In this document: one piece after another, positions 17,039 to 25,318 of the stretch
Numbering within the stretch: position 1 is the stretch's first letter
How the letters are laid out: each line of letters opens with the position of its first letter
From: Candidatus Desulfovibrio intestinavium
GTDB taxonomy: Bacteria; Desulfobacterota; Desulfovibrionia; Desulfovibrionales; Desulfovibrionaceae
Length of the DNA stretch: 64,000 nucleotides
Reading direction: 5' to 3'
Assembly: GCA_019118345.1 (NCBI GenBank)
Contig: DWZD01000047.1
Coordinates: forward strand, 62,001-126,000
Translations under genes and position numbers: made by a program
Notes under the pieces: model-generated
What the model was told of the DNA's origin: nothing
Seen by the model: the letters and a program-made list of their open reading frames with translations, nothing else
Database searches by the model: none

Positions 17039-18229
17039 CTACCAGCCCCGCATGCGCTCCCAGCAGGCCGTGATGCGGCCCTGACGCAGAACATGGCAGA
17101 CATCATGCCGGGATGCCGTGGCGCAGGCATGGTTGGGCAGGATGCGCAGCCGACTGCCCGGCGAAAATTGGGCACAGGCTCGGGGATCGGGCGTCCCGTC
17201 CGGTGCGAGGGCGCGGATGACGCCGTGCTCCTGATGGCATTCGCTGACACGGAAGCCCGGCAGCAGCGTTCCGTCTGCCGTGCAGACCAGTCCGAAGCCC
17301 CACTGGGGAAAACGCTCTTCCAGTCCGCGATCCAGCGAAAGGGCCATCCAGCCGGCATCCACCAGCAGTGCTCCGTCGCTGCGGCGATGCCCGATGACCG
17401 TGGTCAGGACGCTGAGGGCCAGATCGGCCAGCGCGCAGACGCCCAGGGCGTGCATGGTCAGATCCATGAAGGGATACACGCCCGCCCGCACCTCGGTCAC
17501 GCCCTGCGGATACTCGCCCAGCAGGGCCGTGGGCGTGGAGCCGACGCTGATCACCGGGCAGTCAAAGTCCGCTTCCCGCAGGCGGCGGGCGGCCCGCAGC
17601 ACGGCTTCGCCTTCCTCACGGGCCAGACGGGCGATATGGGCCGTATCGGCCCGCGCATAGGCGCCTCCGGCATGGGTCAGAACGCCGCGCAGCTGAAAGA
17701 AGGGCGATGCCTGCACGGCCCGGGCCGTGGCCAGCAGCTCGTCATCCTCCGGGGACAGGCCGCCGCGATGACCGTCGCAATCCACTTCCAGCAGCACGGG
17801 CACGGGGGCGTCGTCTGCCCCGACAAGGGACGCGGCCGCCATGTCCAGCAGGGTCACCGTCCGGGCGGCGTCCAGCACCACGGAAAGGTCAGCGCCGGTG
17901 CGGCGCAGGGCCAGTACCCGATCCAGCTTGCCGGGCGCAAGGCCCACGGCGTAGCAGATGTCCGTCACGCCATGCGCGGCAAAATATTCCGCTTCGGCCA
18001 GGGTGGAGACCGTGGCCGGGCCGGTGGGAGAATGCAGCATGCGCTGTGCCACGGCCATGCTCTTGCAGGTTTTCAGATGCGGTCGGGACAGCAGTCCCTG
18101 ACGGGCCAGCCGCCGGTTGAAACGGGCAATATTGGCCGCCATGCGCGTTTCGTCCAGCAGCAGGCACGGCGTGGGCAGGGACGGCATGTCCGGGGTAAGG
18201 GCGTCCGTTGCAACGGTTTCCGGGGCCAT
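17039..18229 (-). CDS. DSD1-like PLP enzyme (alanine racemase N-terminal fold)
   Basis: A 396-residue fold-type III PLP protein of the D-threonine aldolase / eukaryotic-type D-serine dehydratase group. The PLP lysine is in RPHLKTCKS (about residue 54). The TIM barrel spans roughly 15-270. The C-terminal domain carries PNHACAT, the His-x-Cys metal site of this group. It may eliminate or cleave a D-hydroxyamino acid; the substrate is not readable. GAGGAAA precedes the ATG. It lies 25 bases downstream of selU on the same strand, so the two are likely cotranscribed, although no functional link is obvious. Confidence 0.8.
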   Translation of the reverse strand: MAPETVATDALTPDMPSLPTPCLLLDETRMAANIARFNRRLARQGLLSRPHLKTCKSMAVAQRMLHSPTGPATVSTLAEAEYFAAHGVTDICYAVGLAPGKLDRVLALRRTGADLSVVLDAARTVTLLDMAAASLVGADDAPVPVLLEVDCDGHRGGLSPEDDELLATARAVQASPFFQLRGVLTHAGGAYARADTAHIARLAREEGEAVLRAARRLREADFDCPVISVGSTPTALLGEYPQGVTEVRAGVYPFMDLTMHALGVCALADLALSVLTTVIGHRRSDGALLVDAGWMALSLDRGLEERFPQWGFGLVCTADGTLLPGFRVSECHQEHGVIRALAPDGTPDPRACAQFSPGSRLRILPNHACATASRHDVCHVLRQGRITACWERMRGW

Positions 18230-18254
18230 GAAATTTCCTCGCTGCGGTTGCGGG

Positions 18255-19463
18255 TCAGGACGGCAAGAGCCGGCTGCCCCCGGGGCAGGAATACGCGGCA
18301 GCCAGCGTCGTCAGACGCCGGGCCGTGGCCGGCGGGTCATCCTCAGCGCAGGTCAGGCTGGCCAGCACGGGGCCGCCGCGCCGTTCCTGCTGGTGGCGGT
18401 AGCACTTGTCGTAATAGTGGAGCACGCGAGCGGCGGCTTCGTCAAGTCTGCCGGCCCGCACGAGTTCGCAGCAGCGGCTGCAGTCCGCACTGCCCAGGCG
18501 GCGGCGCAGCTTTTCCAGGGCCGTGCACAGGGCATCGACCACCTCAGGCGGCGGGGCCGCGCCGTCGGCGCTGCCATAGATGCGCACCAGACGGCGCAGG
18601 CGCAGGGGCAGGGGCAGATCCACCACCACAAGCGGGGCGTTGTCGATATGCCGGAAAAATTCCTCGCAAAGCGTGACGTGTCCGATACGGCGGCTTTCGT
18701 CCTCCAGCCAGACGGGGCGCTGCGGATCAAGGTTGCGCCATTGCTCGAACAGCTGATTTTCAAAGGTCTCATTGCCGGGTTGCTCCCCGGACAGGGTCAC
18801 GGCCCCGAAGGCCGAACCGCGATGACGGGCCAGTCCTTCCAGATCGACGACCTGCTGTCCCATGTCGGCCAGGGCGTGGAGCATGTCCGTCTTGCCGCAA
18901 CCGGTAAAGCCGCCCAGCACCAGCACGGGCCGGGGCCGGGCCAGTTCCTGCCGGACATGGGCGCGAAAGGCCCGGTAGCCGCCGCGCAGCAGGTGCACGG
19001 CAAAGCCGCAGGCCTCCAGAAGCCAGGCCATGCTGCGGCTGCGCAGGCCGCCGCGCCAGCAATGCAGCAGCACATGGCGGCGGGGCGGCCCGCCGTCGGG
19101 AAGCGCAGAGCCGATCCCGGAGGCAGGGGACGGGGAGGATGCCGCCGCGTCGGGCCGGTCGGTCGTGAGGGTCAGGAGCGCATCTGCCGGCAGGGGCATC
19201 GGCGGACACAGGACGCGGGCCGTTTCCGCCATGTCGGCCAGCCGTCCTCCCACGAGGCGCAGGGCCAGCAGGGCGGCTGCCTCCTGTCCTTGCCGGGCGT
19301 AGACCGTGCCCACCTGTGCGCGCTCCTCGTCCGAAAACAGGGGCAGATTGTGCGCGCCCGCCATGTGCGCCGTGCGGTATTCGGACGGGGAGCGGACATC
19401 CAGCAGGGGAAGGCCCGCATCACGCAGGCGCAGGAAGGTTTCTATGGAGTGGCATACGGGCAT
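18255..19463 (-). CDS. selU: tRNA 2-selenouridine synthase
   Basis: A 402-residue SelU/MnmH protein that replaces sulfur by selenium in 2-thiouridine at the tRNA wobble position, using selenophosphate. The N-terminal rhodanese domain (about 1-150) begins LLDVRSPSEYRTAHMAGA and holds the active Cys in HVLLHCWRGGLRSRSMAWLL. The C-terminal P-loop domain starts VLVLGGFTGCGKTDMLHAL. A Ser/Pro-rich stretch (DAAASSPSPASG) is inserted before the active Cys, making it a little longer than usual. The ATG at 19463 was chosen by comparison with the family; a longer reading to 19514 lacks conserved residues. It implies selenophosphate synthase elsewhere in the genome. Confidence 0.88.
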   Translation of the reverse strand: MPVCHSIETFLRLRDAGLPLLDVRSPSEYRTAHMAGAHNLPLFSDEERAQVGTVYARQGQEAAALLALRLVGGRLADMAETARVLCPPMPLPADALLTLTTDRPDAAASSPSPASGIGSALPDGGPPRRHVLLHCWRGGLRSRSMAWLLEACGFAVHLLRGGYRAFRAHVRQELARPRPVLVLGGFTGCGKTDMLHALADMGQQVVDLEGLARHRGSAFGAVTLSGEQPGNETFENQLFEQWRNLDPQRPVWLEDESRRIGHVTLCEEFFRHIDNAPLVVVDLPLPLRLRRLVRIYGSADGAAPPPEVVDALCTALEKLRRRLGSADCSRCCELVRAGRLDEAAARVLHYYDKCYRHQQERRGGPVLASLTCAEDDPPATARRLTTLAAAYSCPGGSRLLPS

Positions 19464-19532
19464 GGCGGTCAATCCTCGGCCCGTGCTACGCCAAAATGGC
19501 CGGACTGTAAACATGGCGGGCGAGTGTCCGGC

Positions 19533-19562
19533 TTGACAGCGCCGGGAGGCTCTTTCTATGCT
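19533..19562 (+). promoter_or_regulatory. Promoter of upp-uraA
   Basis: TTGACA (19533-19538) and TATGCT (19557-19562) are separated by 18 bases. A leader of roughly 40 bases then runs to the upp start. Confidence 0.55.
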
Positions 19563-19608
19563 TCCCGGAATTTATGTGAACACTCTTGCTCTGGGTAAGG
19601 AGGTCTCT

Positions 19609-20235
19609 ATGGCTGTGCATGTGGTTGATCATCCGCTGGTGCGGCACAAGCTCGGGCTGTTGCGTCAGGAATCCACGGGAACCGGCGCCTTTCGCAGCAT
19701 TGCCAATGAACTGGCGCGCCTGCTGAGCTATGAGGCCACCAAGCATTTCCCCACCGAAAAAATCACCGTGCAGGGCTGGGCCGGGCCGGTGGAGGTGGAT
19801 ACCATCACTGGCAAGACGGTGACCGTGGTTCCCATTTTGCGGGCGGGTCTCGGCCTCATGGACGGGGTGCTGGATATGGTGCCGGGGGCCAAGATCAGCG
19901 TGGTGGGCCTCTACCGCAACGAGGAAAGTCTGGAACCGGTGGAATATTATGTCAAGCTGGCGAGCAATCTGGAAAAGCGCTTTGCCATCATTCTTGACCC
20001 CATGCTGGCCACGGGCGGCTCGCTCATTGCCGCCATTGATCTGCTGAAGAAGCACGGCTGCCGCCAGATGTGCAGCATCAATCTCGTCTGCGCCCCGGAA
20101 GGCATTGCCAAGCTGCAGCAGGCGCACCCGGATGTGGATGTCTACACCGCCGCGGTGGACAGTCATCTGAACGAAAACGGGTATATCATTCCCGGACTGG
20201 GCGACGCGGGCGACCGCATTTTCGGCACCAAGTAA
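19609..20235 (+). CDS. upp: Uracil phosphoribosyltransferase
   Basis: A 208-residue enzyme converting uracil and PRPP to UMP, exactly the family length. The start at 19609 ([11 protein letters not shown]) follows AAGGAGG and matches family N-termini; an earlier ATG at 19558 would add 17 foreign residues. The PRPP-binding loop is [14 protein letters not shown] near residues 130-143, and the uracil-binding C-terminus is [18 protein letters not shown]. It is followed at once by the uracil permease gene, the usual salvage pairing. Confidence 0.97.
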   Translation: MAVHVVDHPLVRHKLGLLRQESTGTGAFRSIANELARLLSYEATKHFPTEKITVQGWAGPVEVDTITGKTVTVVPILRAGLGLMDGVLDMVPGAKISVVGLYRNEESLEPVEYYVKLASNLEKRFAIILDPMLATGGSLIAAIDLLKKHGCRQMCSINLVCAPEGIAKLQQAHPDVDVYTAAVDSHLNENGYIIPGLGDAGDRIFGTK

Positions 20236-20250
20236 GGGGTGAAAGTGCAT

Positions 20251-21507
20251 ATGAACACCGCGACAGCCCATGATCCCTGCCGGTATGTCCTGCGCCTGCG
20301 CGATGTCCTGCTCGGGGCGCAGATGCTCTTTGTGGCCTTCGGCGCGCTGGTGCTGGTGCCGCTGCTGACCGGCCTCGACAGCAATGTGGCCTTCTTTACC
20401 GCCGGGCTCGGCACCCTTGTCTTCCAGCTGGTGACGCGCGGCAGGGTGCCCATCTTTCTGGCATCCTCCTTTGCCTTCATCGCGCCCATCATGTACGGCG
20501 TGAAAACCTGGGGCGTTCCCCTGACCATGGGGGCGCTCATCTTTTCCGGCCTGCTCTATGTGGCCCTGAGCACGCTCATCCGCTTTCGCGGGACGGGCAT
20601 CATCCTGCGCCTGCTGCCGCCTATTGTGACCGGGCCGGTGATCATGGTCATCGGTCTTGTGCTGGCCCCGGTGGCGGTCAGGATGGCGCTGGGCCTGTCC
20701 GGCGACGGCGCGCAACAGCTCATGCCCCGCTCCACGGCCCTGACGCTTTCCATGTCGGCCCTGCTGACGACCATTGCCGTTTCCCTGTTGGGGCGCGGTC
20801 TGCTGCGGCTGGTGCCCATTCTCTGCGGCATCGGCGTGGGCCTGCTGGTGGCTGTGGGGCTGGGCGTGGGCAATTGGGAGGCCGTACACAACACGCCGTG
20901 GTTTGCCGTGCCCGGCTTTGTGTTGCCGCAATTTTCCTGGGAGCCCATGCTGTTCATCATTCCCGTCACCGTGGCGCCGGCCATTGAGCACTTTGGCGAC
21001 ATCATCGCCATCAGCTCGGTGACGGGAAAGGATTTTTTGCGCGAACCCGGCATCAAGAACACCATGCTCGGCGACGGGCTGGCCACCATGACCGCCTGCG
21101 CCCTGGGCGGCCCGCCCAACACCACCTATTCCGAGGTGACCGGGGCGGTGGCCCTGACCCGGGCCTTCAATCCGGCGGTCATGACCTGGGCGGCGATCTG
21201 CGCCATTCTCCTGTCCTTTGTGGCCAAGGTCGGGGCCTTTCTGAACTGCATTCCCTCGCCGGTCATGGGCGGCATCATGATTCTCCTGTTCGGGGCCATC
21301 ATGGTGGTGGGCCTGAACACCCTGGTGCGGGCCGGGCATGACCTGCTCGAGCCGCGCAATATGGTCATCGTGGCCCTGATCATCATTTTCGGGGTGGGCG
21401 GCATGCAGTTCGACTTCGGCTCCTTCACGCTGGCGGGCATCGGTCTGGCCGCCGTGACGGGCGTGCTGCTCAATCTCCTGCTGCCACGCGACAATCCGCG
21501 CGACTGA
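20251..21507 (+). CDS. uraA: Uracil:H+ symporter, NCS2 family
   Basis: A 418-residue inner-membrane NCS2 transporter with about 14 hydrophobic segments. Family motifs are GAQMLFVAFGALVLVPLLTG near residues 19-38, PAIEHFGDIIAISSVTGKDF with the substrate-binding Glu, and ALGGPPNTTYSEVTGAVALT with the conserved NTT loop. It starts only 15 bases after upp, so uptake and phosphoribosylation of uracil are cotranscribed. The ATG at 20251 is chosen; GTG codons at 20239 and 20245 in the same frame are alternatives because AAGGGG lies close to them. Confidence 0.95.
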   Translation: MNTATAHDPCRYVLRLRDVLLGAQMLFVAFGALVLVPLLTGLDSNVAFFTAGLGTLVFQLVTRGRVPIFLASSFAFIAPIMYGVKTWGVPLTMGALIFSGLLYVALSTLIRFRGTGIILRLLPPIVTGPVIMVIGLVLAPVAVRMALGLSGDGAQQLMPRSTALTLSMSALLTTIAVSLLGRGLLRLVPILCGIGVGLLVAVGLGVGNWEAVHNTPWFAVPGFVLPQFSWEPMLFIIPVTVAPAIEHFGDIIAISSVTGKDFLREPGIKNTMLGDGLATMTACALGGPPNTTYSEVTGAVALTRAFNPAVMTWAAICAILLSFVAKVGAFLNCIPSPVMGGIMILLFGAIMVVGLNTLVRAGHDLLEPRNMVIVALIIIFGVGGMQFDFGSFTLAGIGLAAVTGVLLNLLLPRDNPRD

Positions 21508-21552
21508 TTGCGGCGGAGCGCCCGGCCGGCGCTCTCCCCCTGTCCCGAATAC

Positions 21553-21583
21553 ACAAGAGGCCCGCCGAACGCGGGCCTCTTGT
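21553..21583. terminator. Bidirectional terminator between uraA and phosphatase-like gene
   Basis: A perfect 13-bp stem (21553-21565 with 21571-21583) with a CGAAC loop lies between the convergent genes. Confidence 0.85.
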
Positions 21584-21609
21584 CATCCGAAAAAAGCGGG
21601 CAGCAATGC

Positions 21610-23016
21610 CTATTCCCCCGAGGGGCGCATCTCGTCGTGGCCGAAGCCGTCATCATCCAGACCGTCGCCGGTCGTTTCCTCCAGCGGGCCTTCAGAAGCA
21701 ATGTCCACAAATTGCGGCAGAATTTTGCTGGTGGAGAGGCATTCCTTGCGAATGGCTGCGCGTGCCCGGTCGAGGAAGGCGGACACGGGCACAGTGGACG
21801 ATCCGTGCTTGCCGAGCCGCACGGTAAAGGCGGCAAGGCTTTCCTCGTCCTCGAACGGCGTGCTGCTGTGCAGGGTTTCCAGCGCATGGGCGAAAAACTT
21901 GATGCGAACCGTCTGCTGCGGGCCTTCCTGCCATAGCTCGAAGGCCAGCACGCCGCCCGGCGGAATGGCGTCCACGGGATAGCCCGAGGCCTGCCAGTGG
22001 ATATCCAGCAGACCGGCCACATTGGCAATGTTGATGTCGTCGCCCACGAAGATCAGCACCGGGGAGCGATTGCCCCGGCTGTCGGTCAGCTGTCCCTGCA
22101 GGGCGGCCACAAGGGCGTTGAGCAGGGCGCTGCCCTGCGCGCCGGCCACGGAGCGGGTTCGCTGCACCACATTGAAGACGGCGCTCTGCAGGCTCAGGAT
22201 CTGACGCATGGTGGCGGTATCCGCCTGCCCCCAGGCGGCGGGTTCGCTGGGCCACTGGCTGAACTCGGCCAGGAAGATGTGGGTCAGGCTGGCGGCAATG
22301 CCGAGGCCGCCCTGAACCAGCGCCCGCGTACCCTGACGGGTAATGGCCACCGATGACGGAATGGCGGACAGGCGGCAATTGGGCGGCAGGGAATAGCGGG
22401 TGCAGAGTTCGGGATCGGCCTGGCCCACAATCCTGTCCACCAGCGCCAGCTGATCGGCGTATTCCGCATTGAGGCCGGGCAGGCCGTCCGGCATGTTGCG
22501 CAGCACATCCTTGGCCGTGGCTGCCAGATTGAAGACGCACATGCCGTTTTCCACAGGGTGGAAAAGCGGATCGGGTTTCAGGGGGCTGATGGCATAGCCG
22601 TTGCTGCCCTGCGGCAGCAGGGCGCCCAGCAGGGCCGTGGCTGTGGCCCGGGTGCGCTGCTTGTTGTCGGCGCGCACATAGACCGCCGCCGGCGAGGCAT
22701 GGGTGGGCAGCAGGCCCAGGGCCAGATACCGCTTGCGCAGCTCGCTCCAGATTTCCGTCTCCAGTTCCGCCCCGCGGCGGGTAAGTTTGCCGCGTTCGGC
22801 GGGCCATTGCGGCCAGGTGCGTTCCGTCCAGGCGTCCAGCAGTTCGCCGCTCTGAACGGGGGCATGAAGGCCGGAACTGGCCAGCGCCACCACCTTGAGC
22901 AGGCGGGGGACGGCGTCGGCTTCCGCTGCCGCTGCCCCGGCGGTCAGGCCGGGCAGAACCGGCAGGCAGAAAAAAAGCGCAAGCAACAGGGCGCGGGCAG
23001 AGCAGGCTCTTGGCAT
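21610..23016 (-). CDS. Histidine acid phosphatase-like protein lacking catalytic residues
   Basis: A 468-residue exported protein aligned along its length with AppA-type histidine acid phosphatases (PQWPAERGKLTRRG, DPLFHPVENGMC, SLTHIFLAEF, PPGGVLAFELW). The signal peptide is residues 1 to about 32 (LLLALFFCLPVLPGLTAGAAAA). The catalytic RHGxRxP motif is replaced by SSGLHAP (near residues 46-52), so the nucleophilic His and both Arg are gone. The proton-donor motif GHDTN reads GDDIN. Arg in NKQRTRAT is kept. It is therefore probably not a phosphatase by the usual mechanism and may be a binding protein. The ATG at 23016 has AAGGAG eight bases upstream; a GTG two codons earlier is too close to it. 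Confidence 0.82.
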   Translation of the reverse strand: MPRACSARALLLALFFCLPVLPGLTAGAAAAEADAVPRLLKVVALASSGLHAPVQSGELLDAWTERTWPQWPAERGKLTRRGAELETEIWSELRKRYLALGLLPTHASPAAVYVRADNKQRTRATATALLGALLPQGSNGYAISPLKPDPLFHPVENGMCVFNLAATAKDVLRNMPDGLPGLNAEYADQLALVDRIVGQADPELCTRYSLPPNCRLSAIPSSVAITRQGTRALVQGGLGIAASLTHIFLAEFSQWPSEPAAWGQADTATMRQILSLQSAVFNVVQRTRSVAGAQGSALLNALVAALQGQLTDSRGNRSPVLIFVGDDINIANVAGLLDIHWQASGYPVDAIPPGGVLAFELWQEGPQQTVRIKFFAHALETLHSSTPFEDEESLAAFTVRLGKHGSSTVPVSAFLDRARAAIRKECLSTSKILPQFVDIASEGPLEETTGDGLDDDGFGHDEMRPSGE

Positions 23017-23148
23017 GTGCACATCTCCTTGCGCGAACTATAGCGGCAAAGCGGCCAAGGGGCAATGCCGATATGCGGACAGCGTTTTCCTGCCCTTTTC
23101 CCCGTCTGTTTCGCTGCTGCCCCGTCGCCGCCAGTCGCCCGGCCCGCA

Positions 23149-23177
23149 TGGACAAGTGCTCTGTCCCGTGCTATTGT
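23149..23177 (+). promoter_or_regulatory. Promoter of argF
   Basis: TGGACA (23149-23154) and TATTGT (23172-23177) are separated by 17 bases, about 80 bases before the argF start. Confidence 0.5.
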
Positions 23178-23256
23178 CAGCTTTTCGACTGGAGTTTCAT
23201 GACGGCCATGCGCCGGAGATTTGGGAACAGAGCGGCCCCGCAGGGGCGGAGACGGC

Positions 23257-24285
23257 ATGAGCAGACTGACCGGACGTCATTTCTTGAAGGAAACGGATTT
23301 TACTCCCGAGGAGTTTCTCTATCTGCTGGATTTGGCGGCAGCCCTGAAAAAAGCCAAGAAGGAGCGCCGCGAACCGCGCTTTTTGGAGGGCAAAAATATT
23401 GTCCTTCTCTTTGAAAAGGACTCCACGCGCACCCGCTGCTCCTTTGAGGTGGGCGCGCACGATCAGGGCGCTTCCACAACCTATCTCGGCCCTTCCGGCT
23501 CCCAGATGGGAAAAAAGGAATCCATGGCCGACACGGCGCGGGTGCTTTCCGGTTTTTATGACGGCATCGAATATCGCGGCTTCGGGCAGGAGATCGTGGA
23601 ACGGCTGGCCGGTTACGCTTCCGTGCCGGTCTGGAACGGCCTGACCAATGAATGGCATCCCACCCAGATGCTGGCCGACATGCTGACCATGCGCGAATGC
23701 TGCACCAAGCCCCTGAACGCCCAGAGCCTCGCCTATCTGGGCGATGCCCGCTACAATATGGGCAATTCCCTCATGGTCTGCAGCGCCATGCTGGGTCTGG
23801 ACTTCCGTTCCGTGGCGCCCCGGGCGCTCTGGACGTCTGACGAGGTCTATCACACCGCCTGCGCCATTGCCGAAAAGACCGGCGCGCGCATCACCCGCAC
23901 GGAATGCGTGGAAGAGGGCGTCAAGGGCTGCGATTTCCTCTATTCCGACGTCTGGGTGTCCATGGGCGAGCCGGACGAGGTCTGGCAGGAGCGCATCAAC
24001 CTGCTCACCCCCTACAGCGTGACCGCCGACGTCATGCGGCTGACCGGCAACCCGCAGTGCGGCTTCCTGCATTGCCTGCCCAGTTTCCACAATCGGGAAA
24101 CCACCATCGGCGAAAAGATCTATCAGCGTTTCGGCCTTGAATACATGGAAGTCAGCGACGAGGTTTTTGAAGGCCCCAACAGCTATGTCTTTCAGGAGGC
24201 CGAAAACCGCATGCATACCATCAAGGCCGTCATGGTGGCCACGCTGGCCGATGTGCCGGACGCCTTTGTCTACAACCGTTATTGA
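23257..24285 (+). CDS. argF: Ornithine carbamoyltransferase
   Basis: A 342-residue enzyme forming citrulline from ornithine and carbamoyl phosphate in arginine synthesis. The carbamoyl phosphate site is [11 protein letters not shown] near residue 55. The family motif GSQMGKKES follows, then [12 protein letters not shown], and the catalytic HCLPSFHNR sits in the C-terminal half. The start ([12 protein letters not shown]) follows GCGGAG. It is followed by a strong terminator. Its sequence style ([17 protein letters not shown]) is the E. coli-like ArgF/ArcB type. No arginine deiminase genes are nearby, so a biosynthetic role is likelier. argC lies in another transcript about 3.4 kb away. Confidence 0.95.
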   Translation: MSRLTGRHFLKETDFTPEEFLYLLDLAAALKKAKKERREPRFLEGKNIVLLFEKDSTRTRCSFEVGAHDQGASTTYLGPSGSQMGKKESMADTARVLSGFYDGIEYRGFGQEIVERLAGYASVPVWNGLTNEWHPTQMLADMLTMRECCTKPLNAQSLAYLGDARYNMGNSLMVCSAMLGLDFRSVAPRALWTSDEVYHTACAIAEKTGARITRTECVEEGVKGCDFLYSDVWVSMGEPDEVWQERINLLTPYSVTADVMRLTGNPQCGFLHCLPSFHNRETTIGEKIYQRFGLEYMEVSDEVFEGPNSYVFQEAENRMHTIKAVMVATLADVPDAFVYNRY

Positions 24286-24305
24286 TCGTCTTTCCGCACC
24301 GTGCC

Positions 24306-24333
24306 GGGGGGCCGCCGCGCCCCCCTTTTTTTT
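24306..24333 (+). terminator. Rho-independent terminator of argF
   Basis: GGGGGGC (24306-24312) pairs with GCCCCCC (24319-24325) and is followed by eight T residues (24326-24333). Confidence 0.9.
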
Positions 24334-24377
24334 CGGCCCGCGGGCGGCTTCCGTTTCCGTCCGCGCGGGGAGGTTTC

Positions 24378-25235
24378 ATGTCGCGTCTGCTCGCCTGCTG
24401 GCTCTGCCTGTCGCTTGTTCTTGCCGCCTCCTGTGCGGCTGCGGCGGATGAGCACGCCTTCCGTCAACTGGAACAACGCTTTCAGGCCCGCATCGGCCTT
24501 GCCGCCGTGGACATCCGCACAGGACGATCCGTGCTCTGGCGGGCTGAAGAACGCTTCGCCTTTTGCAGCACCTTCAAGGCGCTGCTGGCCGCCTGCGTCC
24601 TGCAGCGCTCGCTGACGGAGCCGCATCTTCTGGATGAGCGGTTGCACTGGCGCGCCTCCGATGAGCTGGAGTGGTCGCCCGTGACCGCAGGGCGCGGCGG
24701 CAGGGGCATGAGCGTGGCCGAATGCTGTGCCGCCGCCCTTGCCGCCAGCGACAATACCGCAACCAATCTGTTGCTGGCGCGCCTTGGCGGCCCGCAGGCC
24801 GTGACCGCCTATGCCCGCGCGCTGGGCGACGAAACCTTCCGGCTGGATCGGATGGAGCCGGAACTCAATGAAGCGGCTCCCGGCGATATGCGGGATACCA
24901 CCACGCCGCTGGCCTTTGCCCGCACGCTGCAACGGCTCCTCGCGGGCGAGGCGCTGCCTTCCGCGCAGCGACGGCAGCTCGTGGACTGGCTGGCCGCCTG
25001 CGCCACGGGCGCGGGGCGCATCCGTGCGGCCCTGCCTCCGGACTGGAAACTGGCCCACAAGACCGGCTCCGGCGGCGGTCTGGCCCATGACGTGGGGCTG
25101 GCTGAGTCGCCCGATGGGCGGCAGGTGATTCTTGTCGTTTTTACGCAGTCGCCGGACACGGCAACCATGCCCCGCAAGGAGGCCCTGATTGCCGAGGCCG
25201 CCCGCCGCGCCCTGAGTGAACTGGGTGTTCGGTAG
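24378..25235 (+). CDS. Class A beta-lactamase, DES-like
   Basis: A 285-residue secreted serine beta-lactamase. A signal peptide covers residues 1 to about 22 (LLACWLCLSLVLAASCAAAA). All class A elements are present: the Ser-x-x-Lys motif in FCSTFKALLA (about 61-70), SDN in LAASDNTATNLLL, the omega-loop EPELN, and KTG in LAHKTGSGGG. It should hydrolyse penicillins and perhaps cephalosporins in the periplasm. Desulfovibrio is known to carry a chromosomal class A enzyme (DES-1), and this could be a relative; I cannot align them here. AGGTTTC is the only ribosome-binding site. It has no ampR-like regulator beside it and sits between argF and the hyp genes in ordinary chromosomal sequence. Confidence 0.92.
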   Translation: MSRLLACWLCLSLVLAASCAAAADEHAFRQLEQRFQARIGLAAVDIRTGRSVLWRAEERFAFCSTFKALLAACVLQRSLTEPHLLDERLHWRASDELEWSPVTAGRGGRGMSVAECCAAALAASDNTATNLLLARLGGPQAVTAYARALGDETFRLDRMEPELNEAAPGDMRDTTTPLAFARTLQRLLAGEALPSAQRRQLVDWLAACATGAGRIRAALPPDWKLAHKTGSGGGLAHDVGLAESPDGRQVILVVFTQSPDTATMPRKEALIAEAARRALSELGVR

Positions 25236-25272
25236 GGGACGGGAGCGCGGCGGAGCAGGGAAAGGGGAAGAA

Positions 25273-25314
25273 AGGGGAAAGCGGTAACGGTACGGGCCGT
25301 GCGCCGCTTCCCCT
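25273..25314. terminator. Hairpin between beta-lactamase and hypE
   Basis: AGGGGAA plus GCGG (25273-25284, one bulged A) pairs with CCGC plus TTCCCCT (25304-25314), with a small inner ACGG/CCGT stem. It fills the gap between convergent genes. Confidence 0.55.
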
Positions 25315-25318
25315 GCAG

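Noticed and set aside
15887-18676. Plus-strand open frame of about 930 codons opposite DUF362, DSD1-like and selU genes
   Set aside because: Antisense to three recognised enzymes, with biased composition and no motif.
23257-24285. Catabolic arcB in an arginine deiminase pathway
   Set aside because: No arcA or arcC is adjacent, and argC lies nearby, so the biosynthetic argF reading is preferred.
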